Shown here: positions 1-7,250 of the stretch, piece after piece
Position numbering within the stretch: the first letter of the stretch is position 1
How the letters are laid out: the number at the start of each line of letters is the position of its first letter
Assembly (NCBI GenBank): GCA_948482415.1
Contig: CAOMFZ010000075.1
Coordinates: 1 to 9,863 of the forward strand
Direction: 5' to 3'
Source of the DNA: an uncultured Mailhella sp.
GTDB lineage: Bacteria; Desulfobacterota; Desulfovibrionia; Desulfovibrionales; Desulfovibrionaceae
Length of the DNA stretch: 9,863 bases
Position numbers and translations under genes: made by a program
Notes under the pieces: model-generated
Told to the model about the DNA's origin: nothing
Databases searched by the model: none
What the model saw: only the letters and a program-made list of their open reading frames with translations

Positions 1-18
1 AGTAACTTATATAAAAAG

Positions 19-24
19 TATAAT
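19..24 (+). promoter_or_regulatory. Candidate -10 element upstream of the transglycosylase gene
   Basis: A perfect TATAAT lies 40 nt before the preferred ATG at 64. The matching -35 would fall at or beyond the window edge, so only half of the promoter can be judged. If it is real, transcription would start near 31, which rules out a start codon further left and favours the Met codons at 64 or 82 (or GTG 46). Confidence 0.35.
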
Positions 25-63
25 TGTCCATTCAATACCATAACAGTGCCCAGCAATGAGTCC

Positions 64-1056
64 ATGCAATATATTGAAAGTATGGCTGCAAGGACCCTGC
101 GCACTATACTTACGCACGCAAGAGTAAAACATCTTGCAGTGCTTCTTCTTATTCCGGCGATTCTTATTCCTATTATGGGTTTTATTGAAAAAACACCTGA
201 GCAGTCTCATTTTGGTGCATTAAATTTAAACAGTCTCGAATTATTGCCGCTCAAAAATGAAACAGGAAAAACAGATACGCTCCCAACCAGCGGTGTTATT
301 GCCATGAACAATAAAATTGACGACATATACCAACATACGGCAATGTTAGAGCAAAAAGAACTGGTAAAGATTGAAGATAAGGAACAAGCGCATAAAGCAA
401 GCACCAAGTACCGCGTGCTTGAAAAAACTATCAAAGCAAATCCAAATTTTATTCTGGCAAGCAGTCACAACTCTCAAGAACTTCTTTCACCTTATTTGCT
501 TCGTGACAAACATACACTTCGCAAAAACACCGGCAAAAACTTCAGCAACCGCAAAAAGGCCATTGCCCCCTATGTCAACCGCTATGCTGACAAGTTTGGT
601 CTGGACAGGGATTTGGTCATGAGCATTATCCAAGTGGAAAGCAATTTTGTTACCCATGCCCTCAGCAAGCAGAATGCACACGGACTTATGCAGGTTGTGC
701 CAAGCACTGCCGGTGCAGAAGTAAACCGCTTTTTCAAACATACAAAAGAAATTTCCGGCATGGATTTAATGCACCCTGAAAATAATATTTACTATGGAAC
801 TGCATACTTATACCTCATCAAACGCTATCATTTGAACGGCATCACAGACCACGATACCATGAACTATTTGCTTATTGCATCCTATAATGCAGGTTCGGCA
901 GCCGTTCTTCGTCACTTTGGTGAAACAAAGGAAAAGGCTGTCCGTGCAATCAATGCCATGAGCGCTGAAGAAGTATACAGAAGTCTGACTCAAACCTATC
1001 GCTCCGGCGAAACAAGAACATATTTGAGACGTGTCACAGAAAATTTAAGCTCATAA
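64..1056 (+). CDS. Membrane-anchored lytic transglycosylase, MltC-type SLT domain
   Basis: This enzyme is predicted to cleave the MurNAc-GlcNAc glycan bond of peptidoglycan with formation of 1,6-anhydroMurNAc, acting from the inner-membrane face into the periplasm. Numbering from the ATG at 64 (330 aa), a hydrophobic anchor spans about residues 24-41, a low-complexity linker runs to ~165, and the SLT (lysozyme-like) domain fills the rest. Visible motifs are the catalytic Glu in IIQVESNF (E192), GLMQVVPSTAG (207-217), the IASYNAG motif (from 271), and a C-terminal EVYRSLT...ETRTYLRRV segment, which is the MltC pattern. Unlike E. coli MltC there is no lipobox Cys, so it looks like a signal-anchor protein. 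The start is uncertain: GTG 46, ATG 64 and ATG 82 are in frame, none has a good ribosome site, and the frame has no stop back to base 1. It lies 60 nt upstream of the OmpH gene. Confidence 0.85.
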   Translation: MQYIESMAARTLRTILTHARVKHLAVLLLIPAILIPIMGFIEKTPEQSHFGALNLNSLELLPLKNETGKTDTLPTSGVIAMNNKIDDIYQHTAMLEQKELVKIEDKEQAHKASTKYRVLEKTIKANPNFILASSHNSQELLSPYLLRDKHTLRKNTGKNFSNRKKAIAPYVNRYADKFGLDRDLVMSIIQVESNFVTHALSKQNAHGLMQVVPSTAGAEVNRFFKHTKEISGMDLMHPENNIYYGTAYLYLIKRYHLNGITDHDTMNYLLIASYNAGSAAVLRHFGETKEKAVRAINAMSAEEVYRSLTQTYRSGETRTYLRRVTENLSS

Positions 1057-1060
1057 GCTA

Positions 1061-1089
1061 TTGCCAAGTTTCTCTATTGACATTATATA
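1061..1089 (+). promoter_or_regulatory. Probable sigma70-type promoter for the OmpH/Skp gene
   Basis: TTGCCA (1061-1066), a 17-nt spacer and TATATA (1084-1089) sit in the short gap after the transglycosylase stop. The start would be near 1096, giving a ~20-nt leader that carries the AAAGGA ribosome site (1105-1110) 6 nt before the ATG at 1117. A second TTGACA at 1077-1082 lacks a suitable -10 at the right distance. Confidence 0.45.
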
Positions 1090-1116
1090 TACAAAAACAT
1101 CTCTAAAGGAACAGAT

Positions 1117-1608
1117 ATGAAAAGACTTTTTATCGCTTGTACAGTTATTCTCAGTTTAGCATTTTTCCACAGTGCAGCATTGGCAGGTCCCATTGCTGTC
1201 GTTGATACAAATAGTATTTTTGAAAAAAGCGTCCACGGACAAGCTGTCATTAACTATTTTGAAAAACTGCAAAATGACGGCATAAAACAACTCGACGGGC
1301 TGGAAACAAAAAGAAAACAGGCTGAAGAGAAAAAAGATGAAAAGCTGCTGCAAAATATAGAATCTGAAATGCAGGCAACTGCCTATGAACTGCAAACAAA
1401 AATCCAAAACCAACAAGATACCCTTTTTAACAGCATTTCTGAAAAACTTATGCAAACTATTGATACCTATAGAAAAAATCATAACATCGATGTTGTCCTG
1501 CAAGCCACCGACACTGCTAGCTATAATCCGGAAATTGATATAACCAATGATATCATGCAGGAATTCAACAAAGTGGAGTTTGACATTCAAAAAGAATTAA
1601 AAAAATAA
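1117..1608 (+). CDS. OmpH/Skp family periplasmic chaperone
   Basis: Skp/OmpH proteins hold unfolded outer-membrane proteins in the periplasm on their way to the BAM machinery. The 163-aa product has a clear Sec signal peptide with predicted cleavage after ALA (residue 23), and the mature chain opens with the family's short beta strand IAVVDTNSIF. A charged, Gln/Lys/Glu-rich helical stretch (about 45-118) forms the long 'tentacle'. The family's closing pattern, a VVLQAT strand followed by DITNDIMQEFNK, ends the protein. Length is normal for the family. The start is supported by AAAGGA at good spacing. It is unusual only in location: in many proteobacteria this gene follows bamA and precedes lpxD, while here it sits between a transglycosylase and an M16 peptidase. 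A periplasmic role is well supported; its client proteins cannot be inferred. Confidence 0.88.
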   Translation: MKRLFIACTVILSLAFFHSAALAGPIAVVDTNSIFEKSVHGQAVINYFEKLQNDGIKQLDGLETKRKQAEEKKDEKLLQNIESEMQATAYELQTKIQNQQDTLFNSISEKLMQTIDTYRKNHNIDVVLQATDTASYNPEIDITNDIMQEFNKVEFDIQKELKK

Positions 1609-1609
1609 C
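1580..1609 (+). promoter_or_regulatory. Possible promoter at the end of ompH, serving the M16-cbiA-atp operon
   Basis: A perfect TTGACA (1580-1585), an 18-nt spacer and AATAAC (1604-1609, 4 of 6 to consensus) overlap the last codons of the OmpH gene. The predicted start, about 1616, falls inside the 5' arm of the following terminator hairpin. The -10 is weak and this is a sequence-only guess. Confidence 0.3.
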
Positions 1610-1612
1610 AAC

Positions 1613-1640
1613 AAGCCCTCTTTTGAGGGCTTTATCATTT
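1613..1640 (+). terminator. Intrinsic terminator or attenuator after ompH
   Basis: AAGCCCTC (1613-1620), a TTTT loop and GAGGGCTT (1625-1632) form a perfect 8-bp stem starting 4 nt after the OmpH stop. The T-run that follows (TTTATCATTT) is interrupted, so termination may be partial, with some read-through into the M16 gene only 19 nt downstream. Confidence 0.75.
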
Positions 1641-1651
1641 ATGGAGTAAAA

Positions 1652-4285
1652 ATGAAAAAATATATACCGCTTTATACCCTTATCCTGACTTTACTTTTTC
1701 ACCTGCCAACAGCACAGGCAAATGACGAATACCCTTTTATCAGCCAACTGGAAAACGGTTTGACTGTGCTGATAAAAGAAGACCACAGATTTCCTATTGT
1801 TTCCAGCCGTCTTTATGTGCGTACCGGTTCCAGTAATGAAAATCCCAAAACTTTGGGACTTGCCCATGTTCTTGAACATATGGTTTTTAAAGGCACAAAA
1901 ACTCACCCCCATGGCATTGATTTTATTGTTGAAAATGCAGGCGGCAGTTTAAATGCCTATACAACCTATGACAGAACGGTCTATTATAATGATATGCCTT
2001 CCCAAAGCTGGAAGCTAAGCCTTGAAGCAATACAGGGGCTTGCTTTTGACCCGCTTCTTCGGCAAAAGCAATTAGATGAAGAAAGACAAGTTGTTATTGC
2101 TGAACTTCGCCAACGCGGCGATATGCCCCAAACCAAGCTTCTGCACCTTTCCACATCCTCAACCCTGCACGGCACGCCCTATGCAAATCCTGTCATCGGC
2201 ACAGTAGAAACATTGAATGCCATTACGGTCAAAGATATCAAAGACTATATCAAAGCAAATTATAATCCAAATAATATGCTCCTTGTTGTGGCAGGCGATA
2301 TCCAAAAAGACAATGTGCTTACAGAAGTAAAAAAACGCTTCGGACAGTACAAAAACACCGGTATTTCCGAAAGCAAAATTCCCCTTTCTCCTGAAGAAAT
2401 TCAAGGCATGGCACAAGGCATAAAAATCAATATTGAAAAAGGAAATTGGAATAAAAGTTATATCAACTTGAGTTTTCCTGCCTGCCATGAAGCAAGCCCT
2501 GACAGCTCTGCTCTGCTTATGCTTTCCATGCTGCTCAGTTTTGACGACAATGCCCTTTTGCAGCAGGAATTTATTTATAAAGAACATCTTGCGGACAGTA
2601 TTACTGCCTATCCCATGTTTTTCAGTACAGTCGGACAATTCAATATTTATGCGGAACTGGAAGATAAAAATATTCCGCAGTTTATTGATAAGCTAAGCAA
2701 AACACTGGCAAAACTCTCTGCTGATACCTTCAAAGATGCAGAATATGAACAAGTACGGGTTATGCTTGAAAATCTTTATTGGAAAAAAGCAGAAACAATC
2801 CAAAGTGTTGCAACCAATTATGGTGACAATTATTTCAGCAATCCCACAGATCCGCTGGCAGAGAACGCTTTACAGCAAATTTATTTAACCGGTAAAGAGA
2901 ATATTGACACGGTGATTAATCGCTATATCCAGCCAAATGCGCTGAACCTTTCCTGCGTTCTTCCGGAATCAGCCGAAATAAATCAGAAAGATCTTGCTGC
3001 AGCTATTCAAAAGAATTGGAAAGCTCAAGATAACGAGTTAAAAAATGACAAACAGGCACAGAAAGATATTGAAGTCATAGAACAGGAAAATAAAACCATT
3101 GTTCTCATTCAGGACAGCCATATTCCTTTTGTCAGTGTTGATATCCGCTATCTTGGAGGGGAAAGCCTCCTGCCTTTTGCGGACACAAAAAATAAAGAAG
3201 CCCTGCCGGCGCTCACGGCTCAGCTTTTGACCAAAGGTACCAGCAAAAAAGACTACGAAGAACTCACACGCTGTCTTTCAGAAAAAGATTTGTATTTATC
3301 TGCATCGTCCGGAACTCTCTCTTTCCAAGTTTCAGCAGACGGACATACACGCTATACAAAAGATATTATTGCACTTTTGGCAGAAACTATTAAAAAGCCC
3401 GCATTCAGTAAAGAACAACTGAAAAATATCAAACTGGAACAAATTGCCGCTATCCAAAAAAATAACGATTCCGTCATTGCAAGCATGATGACAAAATTAT
3501 CAGGTTTCCTCTTCCCTCACCATGTTTACGGCAACAATAAGCTGGGTACGGAAGAAAGCGTCAATGCGCTGACAGTAAAAGACATCAAAAAATATTGGGA
3601 ATTGCAGAAAGAACAGCGCGTTGTCATCAGTATAGCAGGCGATTTCAATCGTGATGAAGTACTGCTTGCTTTGCAGGATTTACCGGAACCCAAGCCTCAA
3701 AATCTCAACATTTCTGCTCCGGCATGGACAAAAGAAAAAAACTTTGAGAATATCGTTGAAGGACGAAATCAGGACTTAACCCTGCTCATTTTCCCGACGG
3801 TGTCTCTTTATCATGAAGATGCACCTGCCCTTGAAATTTTAAGCACTGCCCTTAACGGTTTCAATGGCATTTTATATCAGGAACTGCGTGAAAAAAGAAA
3901 TCTTGGTTATTCCGCGTTTCCTCTTTTATCTCAAAGCGAACACACAGGATTTCTTGCTTACGGCATTATTGCGGCACCGGAACACAAACAAACCATACAA
4001 GAACAATTTACAGCAATAACAAAGACATTGCAAAAAAATGGCATTGACAAAGCCGCCTTTGACCGTGCCAAAGCAAGCGTACAAATGGAATTTATCAACA
4101 ATAGACAAACAGCAAAATCACGGGCTTCCTCTGCGGCAAATGCTGTGCTTTTTGGCAGAAACCCCGATTACAGCCGGGAATATCTGGATAAAATGCTCAA
4201 AGTAACTATTGAAGATGTTAATGCTTGCATAAAAAAATACCTTGTTTTAGAACAAGCCTATACTGCCCATTCCGGCTCCAAATAA
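1652..4285 (+). CDS. Periplasmic M16 (pitrilysin/insulinase) zinc peptidase, two-domain form
   Basis: The 877-aa product is a secreted metallopeptidase of the M16 clan, which cuts short or unfolded peptides inside a clam-shaped chamber. A Sec signal peptide covers about residues 1-23 (cleavage near AQA/ND). The inverted zinc motif HVLEH gives ligands H72 and H76 and the catalytic base E75. The third ligand is most likely E151 in VIAELRQ, 75 residues after H76, which is the family's spacing. GGSLNAYTTYDRTVYY (97-112) follows the active site, as expected. The C-terminal half is a second M16 repeat with no HxxEH (the equivalent segment is around 512-530). It retains the R746...Y753 pair in LYQELREKRNLGY, which binds substrate in this family. 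GGAG at 1643-1646 supports the start. The stop overlaps the ribosome site of cbiA, so the two are probably co-transcribed. The substrate is unknown; clearance of periplasmic peptides or misfolded proteins is a guess. Confidence 0.93.
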   Translation: MKKYIPLYTLILTLLFHLPTAQANDEYPFISQLENGLTVLIKEDHRFPIVSSRLYVRTGSSNENPKTLGLAHVLEHMVFKGTKTHPHGIDFIVENAGGSLNAYTTYDRTVYYNDMPSQSWKLSLEAIQGLAFDPLLRQKQLDEERQVVIAELRQRGDMPQTKLLHLSTSSTLHGTPYANPVIGTVETLNAITVKDIKDYIKANYNPNNMLLVVAGDIQKDNVLTEVKKRFGQYKNTGISESKIPLSPEEIQGMAQGIKINIEKGNWNKSYINLSFPACHEASPDSSALLMLSMLLSFDDNALLQQEFIYKEHLADSITAYPMFFSTVGQFNIYAELEDKNIPQFIDKLSKTLAKLSADTFKDAEYEQVRVMLENLYWKKAETIQSVATNYGDNYFSNPTDPLAENALQQIYLTGKENIDTVINRYIQPNALNLSCVLPESAEINQKDLAAAIQKNWKAQDNELKNDKQAQKDIEVIEQENKTIVLIQDSHIPFVSVDIRYLGGESLLPFADTKNKEALPALTAQLLTKGTSKKDYEELTRCLSEKDLYLSASSGTLSFQVSADGHTRYTKDIIALLAETIKKPAFSKEQLKNIKLEQIAAIQKNNDSVIASMMTKLSGFLFPHHVYGNNKLGTEESVNALTVKDIKKYWELQKEQRVVISIAGDFNRDEVLLALQDLPEPKPQNLNISAPAWTKEKNFENIVEGRNQDLTLLIFPTVSLYHEDAPALEILSTALNGFNGILYQELREKRNLGYSAFPLLSQSEHTGFLAYGIIAAPEHKQTIQEQFTAITKTLQKNGIDKAAFDRAKASVQMEFINNRQTAKSRASSAANAVLFGRNPDYSREYLDKMLKVTIEDVNACIKKYLVLEQAYTAHSGSK

Positions 4286-4293
4286 AGGTTGCT

Positions 4294-5748
4294 ATGCAAA
4301 AAATCCTTATTTCAGGTCTGAGCGGCGGAAGCGGAAAAACCATTGTCAGCCTTGGTTTGTCCAGATTTTTCGCCAATAAGAATTACCCTGTCCATCCTTT
4401 TAAAAAAGGACCTGATTATATTGATGCAGCATGGCTTAGCGAAGCTTCGCATAAGCCATGCTATTGCCTTGACCCGTTTTTTATGAACGAGCAGGAACTT
4501 GCACCGCATTTTTCAAATACTCTGCAAAATGCCCCCAAAAGCACCATTGCTTTGATTGAAGGAAACCGCGGACTCTATGACGGCAAAGATTATCTCGGTT
4601 CCTGTTCTTCCGCCCAGCTTGCCCATACCCTTGACTGCCCGGTTCTTCTCACTGTCAACTGCACAAAGATTACCAGAACCACAGCAGCATTAGTACTTGG
4701 CATGCAGCATTTTGACCCCAAACTCAAAATTGCGGGTGTTATTTTGAATAATATTGCGTCCGGGCGCCATGGCTCCATTATCCAAAAATCCATTGAAAAA
4801 TATACAGATATTCCTGTTCTGGGCATTATTCCCCGCCAAAAAAGCAATCCTATTCCTGAACGGCATCTCGGGCTTTGCCTTGACAAAAGCAAAGACAGGG
4901 AAACGGTTTTAAACGCGCTGGCAGAACTTATTGCAGGGCATACAGACACTGAAAAAATTCTTGCCTGCATGCAGCCTTTTGAAGTTCCGGCTGCAAAAGA
5001 AAATCAGGAACAGCTGACAATACCTGACAAGCCATTGCACATTGCCTATTTATATGATGACGCTTTCTGGTTTTACTATCAGGAAAATTTTGATGCCTTC
5101 AAAAAATTGGGAGCAAAACTTATCCCCCTTTCTATTCTTTCCTCCCAATCTTTTGCTGAACAATTACAAGAGCAGAATTTAACCGAATATGATCTTGACG
5201 GTCTCTATATCGGCGGAGGCTATCCGGAACTTTTTGCCAAAGAAATCAGCAGCTCCCCAAAACTTGCCGACATAAAAAACTGGGTGGAACAAAGCATGCC
5301 TGTATATGCCGAATGCGGCGGCTTTATGCTTTTAGCGAAAAAACTCCATTTTCTTGAAGAAAGCGGATACAAAACCTATCCCATGGCCGGAATTTTCGAT
5401 ATTGAAACAAAATTTTTCAATATTCCTCAGGGATTGGGATATACAGAAATGCAGACACGCCTGCCTAACCCCTATCATCCTGCGGGCAGTTTCTGGAAGG
5501 GACATGAATTTCATTTTTCAACAGCCATTAACTACAGCAGCGAACAGGAATTTCTGTTTGAACTGACAAAAGGACATGGTATGATTGAAAAAAATATGCA
5601 AAATAAAAAAATTTGTTTTGACGGGCTCCTCCATAAAAATTGCTTTGCGTCCTATACCCACCTCTATGCCCCGGCAGTTCCCCATTTTGCCCAAAACTTC
5701 GTCAAAACAGCGCTGGAATACCGCCGGATAAAAAGAGAGAAACAATGA
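4294..5748 (+). CDS. cbiA: Cobyrinate a,c-diamide synthase (CbiA/CobB-type)
   Basis: This cytosolic enzyme uses ATP and glutamine to amidate the a and c side chains of cobyrinate in corrin-ring (vitamin B12) synthesis. The frame extends 69 nt further upstream, but ATG 4294 is preferred: it has AAAGG (4284-4288) at 5-nt spacing and begins directly with the beta strand of the P-loop domain. In the 484-aa product the P-loop is GLSGGSGKT (8-16), followed by the family's FKKGPDYID (36-44) and, further on, CLDPFFM. The C-terminal class I glutamine amidotransferase domain has GGGYPELFA (307-315), the nucleophile C341 in YAECGGFMLL, and the histidine in SYTHLYA (H456). Its last bases share an ATGA with the atpZ-like start, implying translational coupling. 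The coding sequence carries a striking hairpin at codons 45-57. CbiA and CobB use different corrin substrates, and sequence alone does not separate them; an anaerobic host favours CbiA. Confidence 0.93.
   Translation: MQKILISGLSGGSGKTIVSLGLSRFFANKNYPVHPFKKGPDYIDAAWLSEASHKPCYCLDPFFMNEQELAPHFSNTLQNAPKSTIALIEGNRGLYDGKDYLGSCSSAQLAHTLDCPVLLTVNCTKITRTTAALVLGMQHFDPKLKIAGVILNNIASGRHGSIIQKSIEKYTDIPVLGIIPRQKSNPIPERHLGLCLDKSKDRETVLNALAELIAGHTDTEKILACMQPFEVPAAKENQEQLTIPDKPLHIAYLYDDAFWFYYQENFDAFKKLGAKLIPLSILSSQSFAEQLQEQNLTEYDLDGLYIGGGYPELFAKEISSSPKLADIKNWVEQSMPVYAECGGFMLLAKKLHFLEESGYKTYPMAGIFDIETKFFNIPQGLGYTEMQTRLPNPYHPAGSFWKGHEFHFSTAINYSSEQEFLFELTKGHGMIEKNMQNKKICFDGLLHKNCFASYTHLYAPAVPHFAQNFVKTALEYRRIKREKQ
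4428..4462 (+). repeat. Near-perfect inverted repeat (35-nt hairpin) inside cbiA
   Basis: AGCATGGCTTA (4428-4438) is the exact reverse complement of TAAGCCATGCT (4452-4462). Between them lies the self-complementary GCGAAGCTTCGC (4439-4450) plus a single unpaired A (4451). The RNA would fold as 11 bp, a one-base bulge, 4 bp and an AGCT loop. It encodes residues A45-Y57 in a conserved part of the enzyme, and there is no U-tract, so it is not an intrinsic terminator. Confidence 0.8.
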
Positions 5749-6026
5749 GTACACCGAAAAAAACAAATGAAAACGGCAACCCGCTTTTTGGCATGCTGGG
5801 CACTGCCTCAACCATGGGCATGCACATGATTTCAGGTCCTCTTGTAGGCGGCGGTCTGGGGTATCTCTGCGACACCTGTCTTTTTGACTCCTATCCCATT
5901 GGTTTGTCTATTGGCGTTGTTTTAGGTATTTTTGCCGGTTTTCGGAACATCTATATTGACGCAAAATATTTACAGCGTGAAGAAAAACGATATGACGAAG
6001 AAAATAAAGTCAACAATAACAAATAA
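5745..6026 (+). CDS. atpZ: AtpZ/AtpI-family F0 accessory membrane protein
   Basis: A 93-aa protein of the small two-helix family encoded at the head of many F0 operons; relatives are linked to Mg2+ or Ca2+ handling and c-ring assembly. Two membrane spans are visible: a glycine-rich one (about 19-45, with a GPLVGGGLGYL core) and a second (about 52-68) ending in GFRNIYIDAKY, which matches the family's closing pattern. The C-terminus is short and charged. The frame stays open upstream into cbiA, but ATG 5745 is chosen because it forms a 4-nt ATGA overlap with the cbiA stop and is preceded by a GAGAG ribosome site. The chain begins MSTPKKTNENG, a soluble cytoplasmic tail typical of the family. 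Confidence 0.8.
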   Translation: MSTPKKTNENGNPLFGMLGTASTMGMHMISGPLVGGGLGYLCDTCLFDSYPIGLSIGVVLGIFAGFRNIYIDAKYLQREEKRYDEENKVNNNK

Positions 6027-6043
6027 TTAAGCGTAATGAATAC

Positions 6044-6466
6044 ATGAATATTTTTCTTTCTGTTCGAGACTGCATAAAAAAACACATTACCAATCCCGCT
6101 ATTCAAAAAATAATTTTTTTTGATATCCTGCTCCTTAGCCTGATTTTCCTTGTCAGCCTTTGCACACTGCCCCAGAGCACTTTTTTTCTCTGGATTTTTC
6201 TGGGAGGAATTTTAACCTTTTGGAACTTTTTTTTCGTGGCAATTTTTATACAAAAATACTTTAATTCCAAACTGTTAGGAACAAAATCAGACAAAATTTT
6301 ACCCTTTGGACAGGTTTTAATCTCAAATTTAAGACTTTTCATTACTGGATTTTTATTATATATATCTTTAACACATTGGAATGCTCATCCCATTGCCTTA
6401 TTAATCGGGGTCTCCATTCCCGTGGCAACTATACCTATCTTATTGATATGCAATAAAAAAATATGA
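6044..6466 (+). CDS. atpI: ATP synthase subunit I (AtpI)
   Basis: A 140-aa integral membrane protein with four predicted helices (about 22-41, 46-69, 92-110, 114-135) and a basic N-terminus. Position (between the atpZ-like gene and atpB), length and helix pattern fit the ATP synthase I chain, a helper that promotes assembly of the c ring and is not part of the finished enzyme. The motif evidence is weak because the family diverges fast, so the call leans on context. There is no clear ribosome site before ATG 6044, suggesting low expression or dependence on the upstream gene. Its TGA overlaps the AGAGGA ribosome site of atpB. The gene contains three T runs of 7-8 bases, all kept in frame here. 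Confidence 0.75.
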   Translation: MNIFLSVRDCIKKHITNPAIQKIIFFDILLLSLIFLVSLCTLPQSTFFLWIFLGGILTFWNFFFVAIFIQKYFNSKLLGTKSDKILPFGQVLISNLRLFITGFLLYISLTHWNAHPIALLIGVSIPVATIPILLICNKKI

Positions 6467-6476
6467 GAGGAAAACT

Positions 6477-7196
6477 ATGGCTGAAGGCTTGGCACATCCA
6501 CTTTTATTATCCACAGTCATGAACATGGACACCATGAATATTGGCGGAGATGAAGTTTCCACAACCTATGTATTTTTTACATGGTGCGGCATGATTGCAC
6601 TTCTCTTGATCGGCTTATATGTTAAATCAAAAATTTCCCTTATTCCCGGAAAAACACAATCCATTTTTGAGGCTCTGGTAGGAGGGCTGGAAGATTTCAT
6701 TGTGGATTCCCTGGGCGAAAAGGGTCGCTGTTATGTTTCTCTTTTAATTGGTATTTTTATTTATATCTTTGCCATGAATTTACTGGGACTTATTCCCGGC
6801 TTTGACGCTCCTACTGCAAACCTCAACACCACCGCTTCCGTGGCTGGTTTCGTGTTTGTTTTTTATAACATTCTTGGTATAAAAACCTGGGGAGCACATT
6901 ACATCGGACATTTCACAGGTCCCAGCAAAGCCCTTATGCCTCTCATGTTTCCTATTGAAATTATTTCCCATTTAGCACGTCCGCTTTCCATGTCTTTACG
7001 TCTTTTTGGTAATATTTTCGGTGAAGAAATGACCCTGCTTATTTTCTTCAGCTTTGGGGCAAGCATTTATATCGGCGCTTTAGTTGGTACTGTGCCTTTG
7101 TATTTCCTTTTCCTTCTGGGTAAAACCTTGCAGGCATTTATTTTATTTGTTCTTTCTTTGATTTATATCAAAGGTGCTATTGAACACGCTCATTAA
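6477..7196 (+). CDS. atpB: F0 ATP synthase subunit a
   Basis: Subunit a provides the two half-channels by which H+ or Na+ reaches and leaves the c ring, in the inner membrane. The 239-aa protein shows the family's signature in order: a periplasmic/first-helix region, MNLLGLIPGF (100-109), the PIEIISHLARPLSMSLRLFGNIFGEE block (159-184) with the essential arginine R175, and a last helix with GKTLQAFILFVLSLIYI (215-231) containing the conserved Gln (Q219). Length is typical of the shorter bacterial forms. A strong AGAGGA (6466-6471) lies 5 nt before the ATG and overlaps the atpI stop. No subunit b, delta, alpha, gamma, beta or epsilon gene is present; F1 and the stator must be encoded elsewhere. 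Confidence 0.97.
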   Translation: MAEGLAHPLLLSTVMNMDTMNIGGDEVSTTYVFFTWCGMIALLLIGLYVKSKISLIPGKTQSIFEALVGGLEDFIVDSLGEKGRCYVSLLIGIFIYIFAMNLLGLIPGFDAPTANLNTTASVAGFVFVFYNILGIKTWGAHYIGHFTGPSKALMPLMFPIEIISHLARPLSMSLRLFGNIFGEEMTLLIFFSFGASIYIGALVGTVPLYFLFLLGKTLQAFILFVLSLIYIKGAIEHAH

Positions 7197-7206
7197 TAGT
7201 GGGGAA

Positions 7207-7243
7207 TGGTCAACTGACCAAAACAATATAACAAAATAAAGGA
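7207..7243 (+). promoter_or_regulatory. atpE leader: small hairpin, A-rich spacer and strong ribosome site
   Basis: After the atpB stop, TGGTC (7207-7211) pairs with GACCA (7216-7220) around an AACT loop. An almost G-free, A-rich spacer and then AAAGGA (7238-7243) follow, 7 nt before ATG 7251. Open, A-rich leaders favour ribosome loading, and subunit c is needed in many more copies than subunit a, so this probably raises atpE translation. Confidence 0.45.
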
Positions 7244-7250
7244 ATTAGAA

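Noticed and set aside
1156..1590. 144-aa antisense open frame opposite the OmpH gene
   Set aside because: It is a shadow of a well-supported gene, rich in Phe/Cys/Ile as expected from antisense of Lys/Glu codons, with no family resemblance.
2159..2638. 159-aa antisense open frame opposite the M16 peptidase
   Set aside because: No recognisable domain, no ribosome site, and it lies wholly inside a strongly supported gene on the other strand.
4225..4293. Upstream extension of cbiA
   Set aside because: The 23 extra codons lie inside the M16 gene, lack a ribosome site and precede the conserved first beta strand; ATG 4294 fits better.
4286..4293. Cobalamin riboswitch upstream of cbiA (or of cobS at 8271-8325)
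   Set aside because: There is no room before cbiA, and neither gap has a B12-box-like core or long structured leader.
5640..5744. Upstream extension of the atpZ-like gene
   Set aside because: It overlaps the conserved C-terminus of CbiA; the ATGA junction at 5745 is the natural start.
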